A DNA stretch of 32,711 nucleotides, taken from positions 1 through 32,711 of the forward strand of contig CAMNJY010000009.1 in the NCBI GenBank assembly GCA_946541745.1. Direction: 5' to 3'. The notes under the pieces are model-generated. The model had not been told where the DNA came from and made no database searches. It worked only from the letters and a program-made list of their open reading frames with translations. Source of the DNA: an uncultured Prevotellaceae bacterium. GTDB taxonomy: Bacteria; Bacteroidota; Bacteroidia; Bacteroidales; Bacteroidaceae. A program made the translations under genes and the position numbers. Positions 1-7,279 of this stretch are shown here, piece by piece (the first letter of the stretch is position 1; every line of letters starts with the position of its first letter).

Positions 1-2
1 CC

Positions 3-233
3 GACGAGCCGGGCATCTACTTCATACCCCACCTCATAGACCTCTGGCGCAAGGAAGGCCACTGCGCCGAGTTCCTCAACTTCGACCTTCTGGAGCAGTA
101 CAAGGACTTCGGCGGCATCCGCATCGAGGACGACCTGCTCATCACCGACGACGGCTGCCGCTTCCTGGGCCAGAAACGCATACCTTATCACCCCCAGGAA
201 CTCGAAGCCTTCATGGCCCAAGGCAACAATTAA
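3..233 (+). CDS. M24 family metallopeptidase (Xaa-Pro aminopeptidase-like), C-terminal fragment truncated by window edge
   Basis: Frame 3 reads DEPGIYFIPHLIDLW...GGIRIEDDLLITDDGCRFLG...MAQGNN*; EPGIY and IRIEDD motifs are typical of aminopeptidase P family C-termini. Confidence 0.88.
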   Translation, partial: DEPGIYFIPHLIDLWRKEGHCAEFLNFDLLEQYKDFGGIRIEDDLLITDDGCRFLGQKRIPYHPQELEAFMAQGNN

Positions 234-240
234 CCCTCGA

Positions 241-272
241 ATATCGACATATCGAAATAACGACATAACGAA
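241..272. repeat. Four-unit 8-bp tandem array (ATATCGAC/ATATCGAA/ATAACGAC/ATAACGAA)
   Basis: Direct reading of the intergenic sequence between the stop at 233 and start at 288. Confidence 0.9.
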
Positions 273-287
273 AACCAAACAACTACA

Positions 288-1493
288 ATGAAAAAAATCG
301 CAATCCTCGCACTGACGGTCATGGTAGCCATCAGTGCCGGCGCAGCCAAGAAGAAGGCATCCGCCAAAGACAAGAACAAGCCTGTGTTCACCACCATCAA
401 GGAGAATCCCATCACCTCTATCAAGGACCAGAACCGCTCAGGCACCTGCTGGGACTACTCTACGCTCTCGTTCTTCGAGGCCGAGATTCTGAAAGCTACC
501 GGCAAGACATACGACCTCTGCGAGTCGTTCGTGGCCAACAAAACCTACATGGAGCGGGCCATCCAGGTGGTGCGCTACCACGGCGACTGCCAGTTCTCAC
601 AGGGCGGCTCGGCCGAGGACGTGCTGCAGACGCTGAAGACCCACGGCATCTGCCCCGAGGACGCCATGCCGTTCCCCGGCTCGCTCTACGGCGACTCGCT
701 GAATAACTTCAACGAGTTTTTCTCGCTGACGGAGCCTTACGTGGCCGCCGTGGCCAAGAGCGACGCCAAGAAGATTTCGCCGCAGTGGAAGGTGGGCTTC
801 CAGGGTATCCTCGACGCCTACTTAGGCAAGTGCCCAGAGAAGTTTACCTACGAGGGTAAGGAGTACACGCCGAAGTCGTTTGTCAAGTCGTTAGGCATCA
901 ACCTCGACGACTATGTCAGCATCACCAGCTACACCCACCACCCCTTCTACACGGCCTTCGCCGTCGAGGTGCAGGACAACTGGCGGTTCCCGCTCAGCTA
1001 CAACCTGCCGATGGACGAGATGATGCAGGTCATCGACAACGCCGTCAATGAGGGCTACACCATCGCCTGGGGAGGCGACGTGTCAGAGCCGGGATTCACC
1101 CGTCAGGGACTGGCCTACGCCGTTGACACCAAAAAGACCGAGAGCCTGGCCGGCAGCGACATGGCACGCTGGCTGAAGCTGACAGCCGAGAAGAAGCGCA
1201 ACATCATCGACTCGCTGGGATGCACAGTGCCAGAGGTGGTGGCTACGCAGGAAATGCGCCAGGAGCGCTTCGACAACTGGGAACTGACCGACGACCACGG
1301 CATGCTCATCTACGGCACCGCCAAGGACCAGAACGGAAAGGAGTACTACATGGTGAAGAACTCATGGGGCGAGACCGGCGAATACAAGGGCATCTGGTAC
1401 ATGACCAAGACGTTCATCGCCGCCAACACCATGGACTTCCTCGTCAACAAGAAGGCTATCCCCGCCAACATCCGCAAGAAGCTCGGCATCTGA
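288..1493 (+). CDS. C1 family papain-like peptidase (aminopeptidase C / bleomycin hydrolase type), exported
   Basis: Signal peptide MKKIAILALTVMVAISAGA; active-site motifs QNRSGTCWDYSTLSFFE, DHGMLIYGTA, VKNSWGE. Confidence 0.9.
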   Translation: MKKIAILALTVMVAISAGAAKKKASAKDKNKPVFTTIKENPITSIKDQNRSGTCWDYSTLSFFEAEILKATGKTYDLCESFVANKTYMERAIQVVRYHGDCQFSQGGSAEDVLQTLKTHGICPEDAMPFPGSLYGDSLNNFNEFFSLTEPYVAAVAKSDAKKISPQWKVGFQGILDAYLGKCPEKFTYEGKEYTPKSFVKSLGINLDDYVSITSYTHHPFYTAFAVEVQDNWRFPLSYNLPMDEMMQVIDNAVNEGYTIAWGGDVSEPGFTRQGLAYAVDTKKTESLAGSDMARWLKLTAEKKRNIIDSLGCTVPEVVATQEMRQERFDNWELTDDHGMLIYGTAKDQNGKEYYMVKNSWGETGEYKGIWYMTKTFIAANTMDFLVNKKAIPANIRKKLGI

Positions 1494-1525
1494 GAGATGA
1501 GAAATGAGAAGTGAGAAATGAGAGA
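1491..1525 (+). repeat. Five-unit 7-bp tandem array TGAGAGA/TGAGAAA/TGAGAAG/TGAGAAA/TGAGAGA spanning a stop/start junction
   Basis: Direct reading; includes the TGA stop of the upstream CDS and the ATG at 1518. Confidence 0.92.
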
Positions 1526-2876
1526 TATGATTACCAATAGCCGAAAGGCAGCCCTCCTCGCCCTAAGTTGGCTATGCTGCGGCGTCGCCGCAGCCCAGCC
1601 CGCAGCCCAGCCCGCAGCCCCGAGCGCCAGGGAAGAGCTGCAACAGAACATCTACCTCTCGGGCAGTAACTACCTGGACTACGACCGCCAGCTCTCCACG
1701 GCGCCGCTGACGCCGGCCCCCAAGGGCTACGAGCCGTTCTACATGAGCCACTACGGCCGCCACGGCTCACGATGGCTCATTGCCGAAGGAGACTACACCA
1801 GCCCCATGAACACCCTGCGCGAAGCCCGCGACGCCGGCAAACTGACGGCTGAGGGCGAGGCCGTGCTCAGAAAGCTTGAGGCGTTTCACCCCACCACCAT
1901 CCGCCGACTGGGCGAACTGACCACCGTCGGCGAGCGCCAGCACCACGGCATCGGCCGTCGCATGGCCAGGAACTTCCCCGAAATATTCAAGGCCAGAAAC
2001 GTACAGATTGACGCCCGCTCCACGGTCGTCATACGCTGTATACTGTCGATGGAGGCCGAGTGCGAGGAGCTGGCTGCCGCCAACCCCACGGCACGCCTGC
2101 ACAACGACGTCAGCGAGTCGCTGCAGTACTACCTCAATCAGGACTGGAGCGACCGCCTGCGACGTGCCAGCCGACAGGGCCGGGGCCTGCGCAGCAGCTA
2201 TGAGCGCCGGCTCTCACAGCCCGAACGGCTCATGAAGGTACTCTTCAACGACCAGAGGTGGGTCTACGACAACGTGCGCGCCAGCCAGCTCATGCGTCAG
2301 CTCTTCGAGGTGGCATCCAACATGCAGAGCCACGACACTGATATCGAGCTCTACAGCCTCTTCAACGAGGAGGAGGTCTACAACCAGTGGCAGATGCGCA
2401 ACATAGGCTGGTACCTGGACTACGGTGCCGCCCCGCAGACGGGCACCATCATGCCCTTCAGCCAGCTCAACCTGCTGCGCAACATCATCGAGACAGCCGA
2501 CACCATCGTCCCCGCTCCATCATCGCCCCTCGCTCCGCGCGCCTCGACCCCCCAGGCCACCCTCCGCTTCGGCCACGAGGTGTGCGTCATGCCGCTGGCC
2601 TGCCTCCTCGAACTGGGACAGTGCGGCGCACAGGTGGAAAACCTCGACACGCTCGACCGTGTGTGGCGCAACTACCGCATATTCCCCATGGCCTGCAACG
2701 TGCAGCTCGTCTTCTATCGCCCCAAGAAGGGCAGCGGCGACATACTGGTCAAGGCCCTGCTCAACGAGCGCGAGGTGACACTACCCACGCAGCCCGTCAG
2801 CGGACCCTACTACCGCTGGGAAGACCTGCGCCAGTACTATCTCGACAAGATGCAAAGGTTTGAAGACAACAGATAA
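1518..2876 (+). CDS. Histidine acid phosphatase family protein (phytase/MINPP-like), exported; start may be ATG 1527
   Basis: YEPFYMSHYGRHGSRWL (RHGxR motif), C-terminal GHEVCVMPL, N-terminal hydrophobic signal. Confidence 0.85.
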   Translation: MRDMITNSRKAALLALSWLCCGVAAAQPAAQPAAPSAREELQQNIYLSGSNYLDYDRQLSTAPLTPAPKGYEPFYMSHYGRHGSRWLIAEGDYTSPMNTLREARDAGKLTAEGEAVLRKLEAFHPTTIRRLGELTTVGERQHHGIGRRMARNFPEIFKARNVQIDARSTVVIRCILSMEAECEELAAANPTARLHNDVSESLQYYLNQDWSDRLRRASRQGRGLRSSYERRLSQPERLMKVLFNDQRWVYDNVRASQLMRQLFEVASNMQSHDTDIELYSLFNEEEVYNQWQMRNIGWYLDYGAAPQTGTIMPFSQLNLLRNIIETADTIVPAPSSPLAPRASTPQATLRFGHEVCVMPLACLLELGQCGAQVENLDTLDRVWRNYRIFPMACNVQLVFYRPKKGSGDILVKALLNEREVTLPTQPVSGPYYRWEDLRQYYLDKMQRFEDNR

Positions 2877-2886
2877 CCGTACAGCT

Positions 2887-3708
2887 ATGGGCATTATCAT
2901 TGGTATAGACGTGGGCATTTCAACCACGAAAATCGTTGGACTGAAGGACGGGCACGTCACCGCCCCGACACGCATCACGGCCACCGACCCCATCACGTCG
3001 CTCTATGGGGCTTTTGGCAAATACCTGCACGACAACGACATAGCCTTGCAAGACGTGGAGCAGGTCATGCTGACGGGCGTAGGCTCGGCCTACATCAAGG
3101 GGACGGTCTACGGACTGCAGACCAAAAAGGTGGAAGAATTTGTGGCCGACGGCCTGGGAGCACGCTATGAGTCGAAGCTCGACCATACCATCGTCGTCTC
3201 CATGGGCACGGGTACGAGCTTCGTCATCTGCAACGGCGACGAGATGCGACATATAGGCGGCATAGGCGTGGGAGGCGGCACACTGGCCGGACTGGCCCGG
3301 CTGTTGCTCAACACCAGCGACATCAAGGCCGTGTCGGCCATGGCCATGCAGGGCAACATCAAGAACGTCAACCTGCTCATTGGCGACATCTCGGCAGAGC
3401 CGCTGCCGGGGCTGCCTATGGAGGCCACGGCCAGCATACTGGCCAAGGCACAGAGCGACGCCGCCAAAGAGGACATTGCCGCTGGCATCATCTCGATGGT
3501 GCTACAGACCATAGGTTCGGCGGCATGGCTGGCGAGCCGCGGCAGCGACATTCGCGACTTCGTACTCATAGGCAACCTGACACTGCTGCCGCAGTGCAAG
3601 GACGTGTTTCCACCTCTGGAGAAGCTCTACAACATACGCTTCCACATACCCAAATACTCGCAATACTGCACAGCCATAGGGGCAGCGCTGAGTTTCGACA
3701 GACAATGA
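2887..3708 (+). CDS. coaW: Type II pantothenate kinase
   Basis: MGIIIGIDVGISTTKIVGL, MGTGTSFV, GIGVGGGTLAGLARLL; the upstream start at 2860 overlaps the phosphatase and is less likely. Confidence 0.85.
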   Translation: MGIIIGIDVGISTTKIVGLKDGHVTAPTRITATDPITSLYGAFGKYLHDNDIALQDVEQVMLTGVGSAYIKGTVYGLQTKKVEEFVADGLGARYESKLDHTIVVSMGTGTSFVICNGDEMRHIGGIGVGGGTLAGLARLLLNTSDIKAVSAMAMQGNIKNVNLLIGDISAEPLPGLPMEATASILAKAQSDAAKEDIAAGIISMVLQTIGSAAWLASRGSDIRDFVLIGNLTLLPQCKDVFPPLEKLYNIRFHIPKYSQYCTAIGAALSFDRQ

Positions 3709-3712
3709 CTTG

Positions 3713-3747
3713 ACGGGGGAAAATCACCTATAGGGATTTTCCCCCGT
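3713..3747. terminator. 35-bp near-perfect palindrome, possible terminator or other dyad element
   Basis: ACGGGGGAAAATC-A-CCTATAGG-GATTTTCCCCCGT: 17-nt arms with one unpaired A; no strong T-tract. Confidence 0.6.
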
Positions 3748-3852
3748 GAGTTTAGGGAAAATCCTTTGCTGTAGTCAACGAAAAGTAGTTACTTTGCAGC
3801 AGAAAAAGCAAACAACCACATGTTGAACAGCATAAAATAAATACTTACGACT

Positions 3853-4857
3853 ATGAGAAAAATGATTTTTGCACTGGTAATGATGCTGACCGCCGTGACT
3901 TCGGCACGTGCGATGAGCTACGAGCAGGCTCGCAACGAGGCACTGTTCCTGACCGACAAGATGGCCTACGAGCTGAACCTCACCGACGCGCAGTATGAGG
4001 CCGCTTACGAAATCAACCTCGACTACCTCATGGGGGTCACCAGCCAGGCCGACGTCTTCGGCACCTACTGGGAGCGCCGCAACATGGACCTGAGCTACAT
4101 ACTCTACTCCTGGCAGTGGGACATGTTCCGCGCAGCCACCTATTTCTACCGCCCGCTCTACTGGGACCGCGGCTACTGGCACTTCGGCATCTACGCCCGC
4201 TATCCCCACCGCGACTACTTCTACTTCGGGCGGCCGCACTTCTACGCCACCTACAGGGGTGCCCACAGCTGGCACTTCAACGGGGGGCGAAGCTACTACC
4301 ACGGACGCGACCACCACTTCCGCCCCAGCGTGCCTTCCGGCCGACAGCATTTCGGCATGCGCAACAGCTTCGACCGCGGCGACTACCGAGGCTCACGCAA
4401 CGGCAGCTCTACCCGCATCACGGGCCACCAGGGCCGTGGCAGCAGCGGCAGGGGCTACAGCATTGGCTCCGACAACAACCGGCGCTTCGGCTCCGACAAC
4501 AACCGGCGCTTCGGCTCCGACAACAACCGGCGCCTTGGCACCGACAGGGGCAGCGTGAATAGCGGTATCAACAACCGCAACAGCACCTCGGCACAGCCCA
4601 ACCGCAGCATGGGCAACAGCACCATGGAACGCGGCAACAACGGTAGCCGTCACTTCGGCGGCAGCCGCTCAACCGGCAGCATGGGCACACGCTCGGTCGG
4701 CAGTATGGGCACACGCTCGACCGGCAGCATAGGGACACGTTCGGTCGGCAGCATGGGCACACGCTCAGCCGTCGGTCCAAGCACAGGCAGCCGCACCTCT
4801 GGAGGCAGCAACCGCTCCTCCAACAGCCACGGACACTTCGGCGGTTCGCGCAACTAA
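3853..4857 (+). CDS. Secreted low-complexity protein: N-terminal LTxxQ-like segment, Tyr/His/Trp-rich middle, Ser/Gly/Arg/Asn repeat tail
   Basis: Signal peptide MRKMIFALVMMLTAVTSARA; LNLTDAQYEAAYEINLDYL; 8-aa repeats SDNNRRFG and GSMGTRSV. Confidence 0.8.
   Translation: MRKMIFALVMMLTAVTSARAMSYEQARNEALFLTDKMAYELNLTDAQYEAAYEINLDYLMGVTSQADVFGTYWERRNMDLSYILYSWQWDMFRAATYFYRPLYWDRGYWHFGIYARYPHRDYFYFGRPHFYATYRGAHSWHFNGGRSYYHGRDHHFRPSVPSGRQHFGMRNSFDRGDYRGSRNGSSTRITGHQGRGSSGRGYSIGSDNNRRFGSDNNRRFGSDNNRRLGTDRGSVNSGINNRNSTSAQPNRSMGNSTMERGNNGSRHFGGSRSTGSMGTRSVGSMGTRSTGSIGTRSVGSMGTRSAVGPSTGSRTSGGSNRSSNSHGHFGGSRN
4465..4536 (+). repeat. 24-bp tandem repeat, 3 copies (GGCTCCGACAACAACCGGCGCTTC)
   Basis: Direct reading; first two copies identical, third diverges at the 3' end. 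Confidence 0.95.
4675..4770 (+). repeat. 24-bp tandem repeat, 4 copies (GGCAGCATGGGCACACGCTCGGTC and variants)
   Basis: Direct reading; encodes GSMGTRSV/GSMGTRST/GSIGTRSV/GSMGTRSA. Confidence 0.95.
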
Positions 4858-5363
4858 AGCTCCAACTGGCGCACGTCGCAGTTAGCCATGCGCTCCACCT
4901 CGCTCATCTGCTTGCCGTAGTACACAGCCTGTATCGCCTTGTTGACGATACCGTGTCCTACGGCAAGCACTGTTTTCCCCTCATACCGCGTCCTGACATA
5001 GTCAAGAAACCGGCGGGCGCGCGCCAGCAGGGCCTCCAGCGTCTCTATATCGTCGGGCCACACCTCACCCTTCAGGCTGGGTATGAACCGCCCGGTGAAA
5101 CTGCCCCAGTCGCGCTCCCTGAGCAGTGGGGTGGTAACGACGGACAGCCCCCGGGGGGCGGCCAATATGGCGGCGGTATCGACGGCACGGCGCAGGTCGC
5201 TCGACACGATAGCGTCGATAGCCACACCGTCCAGACGCCCGCTCAGCGCACGGGCCTGGCCTATGCCTACGTCATTGAGCTCGCCCTGCGTCTGCCCCTG
5301 CATCAACTGCCGGGCATTGTCGACCGTCTCACCGTGGCGCACTAAATATAAAATAGTCTTCAT
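4854..5363 (-). CDS. Histidine phosphatase family protein (phosphoglycerate mutase-like)
   Basis: MKTILYLVRHGETVDNARQLMQGQ; SSDLRRAVDTA; VGHGIVNKA. Confidence 0.9.
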   Translation of the reverse strand: MKTILYLVRHGETVDNARQLMQGQTQGELNDVGIGQARALSGRLDGVAIDAIVSSDLRRAVDTAAILAAPRGLSVVTTPLLRERDWGSFTGRFIPSLKGEVWPDDIETLEALLARARRFLDYVRTRYEGKTVLAVGHGIVNKAIQAVYYGKQMSEVERMANCDVRQLEL

Positions 5364-5367
5364 AAGT

Positions 5368-5429
5368 GCAAAGTTACAAAATAATTCATAAATATTAATT
5401 CATAATTCATAATTATTTTGTAACTTTGC
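5368..5429. promoter_or_regulatory. Mirror-symmetric divergent promoter region: 19-bp perfect inverted repeat carrying TAACTTTG on both strands
   Basis: GCAAAGTTACAAAATAATT (5368-5386) and AATTATTTTGTAACTTTGC (5411-5429); matches Bacteroidetes -7 consensus TAnnTTTG for both flanking genes. Confidence 0.75.
5383..5417. repeat. Five 7-bp-register units AATTCAT/AAATATT/AATTCAT/AATTCAT/AATTATT
   Basis: Direct reading. Confidence 0.8.
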
Positions 5430-5451
5430 CCCATAAAACCAGAAAAAACGT

Positions 5452-6069
5452 ATGAGAATATTACAAAGTGCTGTGTTCAGGGCCGTCTGTGCCATCGTCA
5501 TCGGCGTGCTGCTCATCAAGTTTCCCGACAACACCGTTAAGGGCATCACCATAGCCATCGGCGTGCTCTTCCTGCTGTCGGGCATCATTTCGTGCGTCAC
5601 CTATTACATGTCTAAGCGCAACGTCAGCGAGTACAAGATTTACGACAACGACGGCAACCTGGTGGCCGGCGAGCAGCCCACCTTCCCCATTGTCGGACTG
5701 GGTAGCACCATCCTGGGACTCATACTGGCCCTCTCGCCCACGGCCTTCGTCTCGGCACTGATGTACATCATCGGGGCTATCCTCATCCTCGGAGCCATCA
5801 ACCAGTTTATGAGCCTCATCAACGGCCGTCGATACGGCCGGATAGGCTTCAGCTATTGGATCATGCCGTCGGTAATACTGCTTACAGGCCTCTATGTCAT
5901 GGTCAAGCCCATGGCCCCGCTGGCGACGGCCATGCTGATTCTGGGCTGGTGTACCCTGCTCTACGGCATAGTGGAACTCATCAACGCCCTCAAGTTCTAC
6001 CGCGACAAGAAGCAGTGGCTACAATCGCACGACCAGCCACAGCTCGACACGTTCGAGGAGGTCAACTGA
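5452..6069 (+). CDS. DUF308/HdeD-family membrane protein
   Basis: Multiple predicted TM helices with repeated hydrophobic ~20-aa segments (IAIGVLFLLSGIISCVTYY, ALMYIIGAILILGAINQFMSL, TAMLILGWCTLLYGIVELINALKFY). Confidence 0.8.
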   Translation: MRILQSAVFRAVCAIVIGVLLIKFPDNTVKGITIAIGVLFLLSGIISCVTYYMSKRNVSEYKIYDNDGNLVAGEQPTFPIVGLGSTILGLILALSPTAFVSALMYIIGAILILGAINQFMSLINGRRYGRIGFSYWIMPSVILLTGLYVMVKPMAPLATAMLILGWCTLLYGIVELINALKFYRDKKQWLQSHDQPQLDTFEEVN

Positions 6070-6156
6070 CCAAAAGGGCTCGATAATTCTGTTAATTTAA
6101 TTAATTTTCCGCTGCCAAAACATACATTTTTCACTGAAAATATTTTTTCATTTCTG

Positions 6157-6243
6157 CCTACACACCTACACTTGCTCTGTAAGCGTTTGATTATAAAGGA
6201 GATTACAATTTTTTGCATACACTTTCCCTACATTCCCCTACAC
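6157..6243. repeat. Irregular cluster of CCTACAC-like heptamers
   Basis: CCTACAC at 6157, 6165 and 6237; CATACAC at 6216; CCTACAT at 6227. Confidence 0.7.
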
Positions 6244-6274
6244 TAATTAGGAAAAACAGATGAGTTTTTCAGTG

Positions 6275-6360
6275 AAAAGGGACTCCCTTTTGCGCAAAAG
6301 GGAGTCCCTTTCGGGCAAAAGGGAGTCCCTTTCGTCACAAACGAGGCTCGTTTAGTGTGA
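6275..6360. repeat. 21-bp-phased array of four odd-centred palindromes
   Basis: AAAAGGGA-C-TCCCTTTT, AAAAGGGA-G-TCCCTTT, AAAAGGGA-G-TCCCTTT, AAACGAG-G-CTCGTTT with centres 6283/6304/6325/6346; units 1+2 form a perfect 36-bp palindrome 6276-6311. Confidence 0.93.
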
Positions 6361-6625
6361 AAGCTTCTGAAAAGTCAAGTTTTAAATGTTGAATTAGCAC
6401 GACCGACCTGCGTATTTGGTCAATAATTGAATATGCTGCATTTAATAATCATCTTTTAGCTCGTTTCTTTCACACGTTTTTCACTACTATTGTCATCGTT
6501 TTTACGGATTTGTTTACAAAACAGCTCACTTCTAACTACACGAGGCTAAAGGCCGATAACTCACTCTAACTCAGAAAGTTGAGCGAATGAGAAACTTGAA
6601 TAAACTGCGAGACAGCATGACGCAG

Positions 6626-7240
6626 TTAAACGCCTGTGACGATGCCCTGGATATAGGTCTTCAGGATATGGATGCCGGTCTTGTTGTCGCCGCCCCAGGG
6701 TATGATGAGGTCGGCAAACTTCTTGGTGGGCTCTATGAACTGCTCGTGCATGGGCTTGAGCACCTTCTCGTAGCGGTCGAGCACCATGTCGACGGTGCGG
6801 CCACGCTCCACGACGTCGCGGCGGATGTTGCGGATGAGGCGCACGTCGTCGTCGGTATCGACAAAAATCTTCAGGTCCATCATGTCGCGCAGCTTCTTGT
6901 AGTGCAGGGCCATGATGCCCTCGATGATGATGACGGGCTTAGGGTCAACGTGGACGGTCTCCTTCTGACGGTTGCTCTCTATATAGGAATAGGTGGGCTG
7001 CTCGACGGCCTCGCCGTTCTTCAGCATCTTAATATGCTCGGTGAGCAACTTCCAGTCGAAGGCGTCGGGATGGTCGAAGTTGATGGCGGCGCGCTCCTCG
7101 GGCGTCATGCCGGTGGTGTCGTTATAGTACGAGTCGAGGGGGATGACGGCGGCACAGTGGGGCGGCAGTGCCTTGGAGATACGCTTGACGACGGTGGTCT
7201 TGCCCGAACCGGTGCCCCCGGCTATTCCGATGATGGTCAT
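6626..7240 (-). CDS. udk: Uridine kinase
   Basis: MTIIGIAGGTGSGKTTVVKRI P-loop; PLDSYYND; NFDHPDAFDW; VIIIEGIMALHYKKLRDMMDLKIFVDTDDDVRLIRNIRRDV. Confidence 0.93.
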   Translation of the reverse strand: MTIIGIAGGTGSGKTTVVKRISKALPPHCAAVIPLDSYYNDTTGMTPEERAAINFDHPDAFDWKLLTEHIKMLKNGEAVEQPTYSYIESNRQKETVHVDPKPVIIIEGIMALHYKKLRDMMDLKIFVDTDDDVRLIRNIRRDVVERGRTVDMVLDRYEKVLKPMHEQFIEPTKKFADLIIPWGGDNKTGIHILKTYIQGIVTGV

Positions 7241-7279
7241 GGTTATAATGCTTTAAAAATGTGGCTACTTGGTAATTAT

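Noticed and set aside
1586-1624. Short GCAGCCCAGCCC repeat in the phosphatase N-terminus
   Set aside because: Simple Ala/Gln/Pro linker after the signal peptide; too short to be notable on its own
5368-5429. Inverted repeat as insertion-sequence terminal repeats
   Set aside because: Arms enclose only 24 bp and coincide with -7 promoter matches for both flanking genes
6275-6360. 21-bp phased repeats as a mini CRISPR array
   Set aside because: Units are palindromes separated by only about 4-6 bp, with no spacer-length unique sequence and no cas genes nearby
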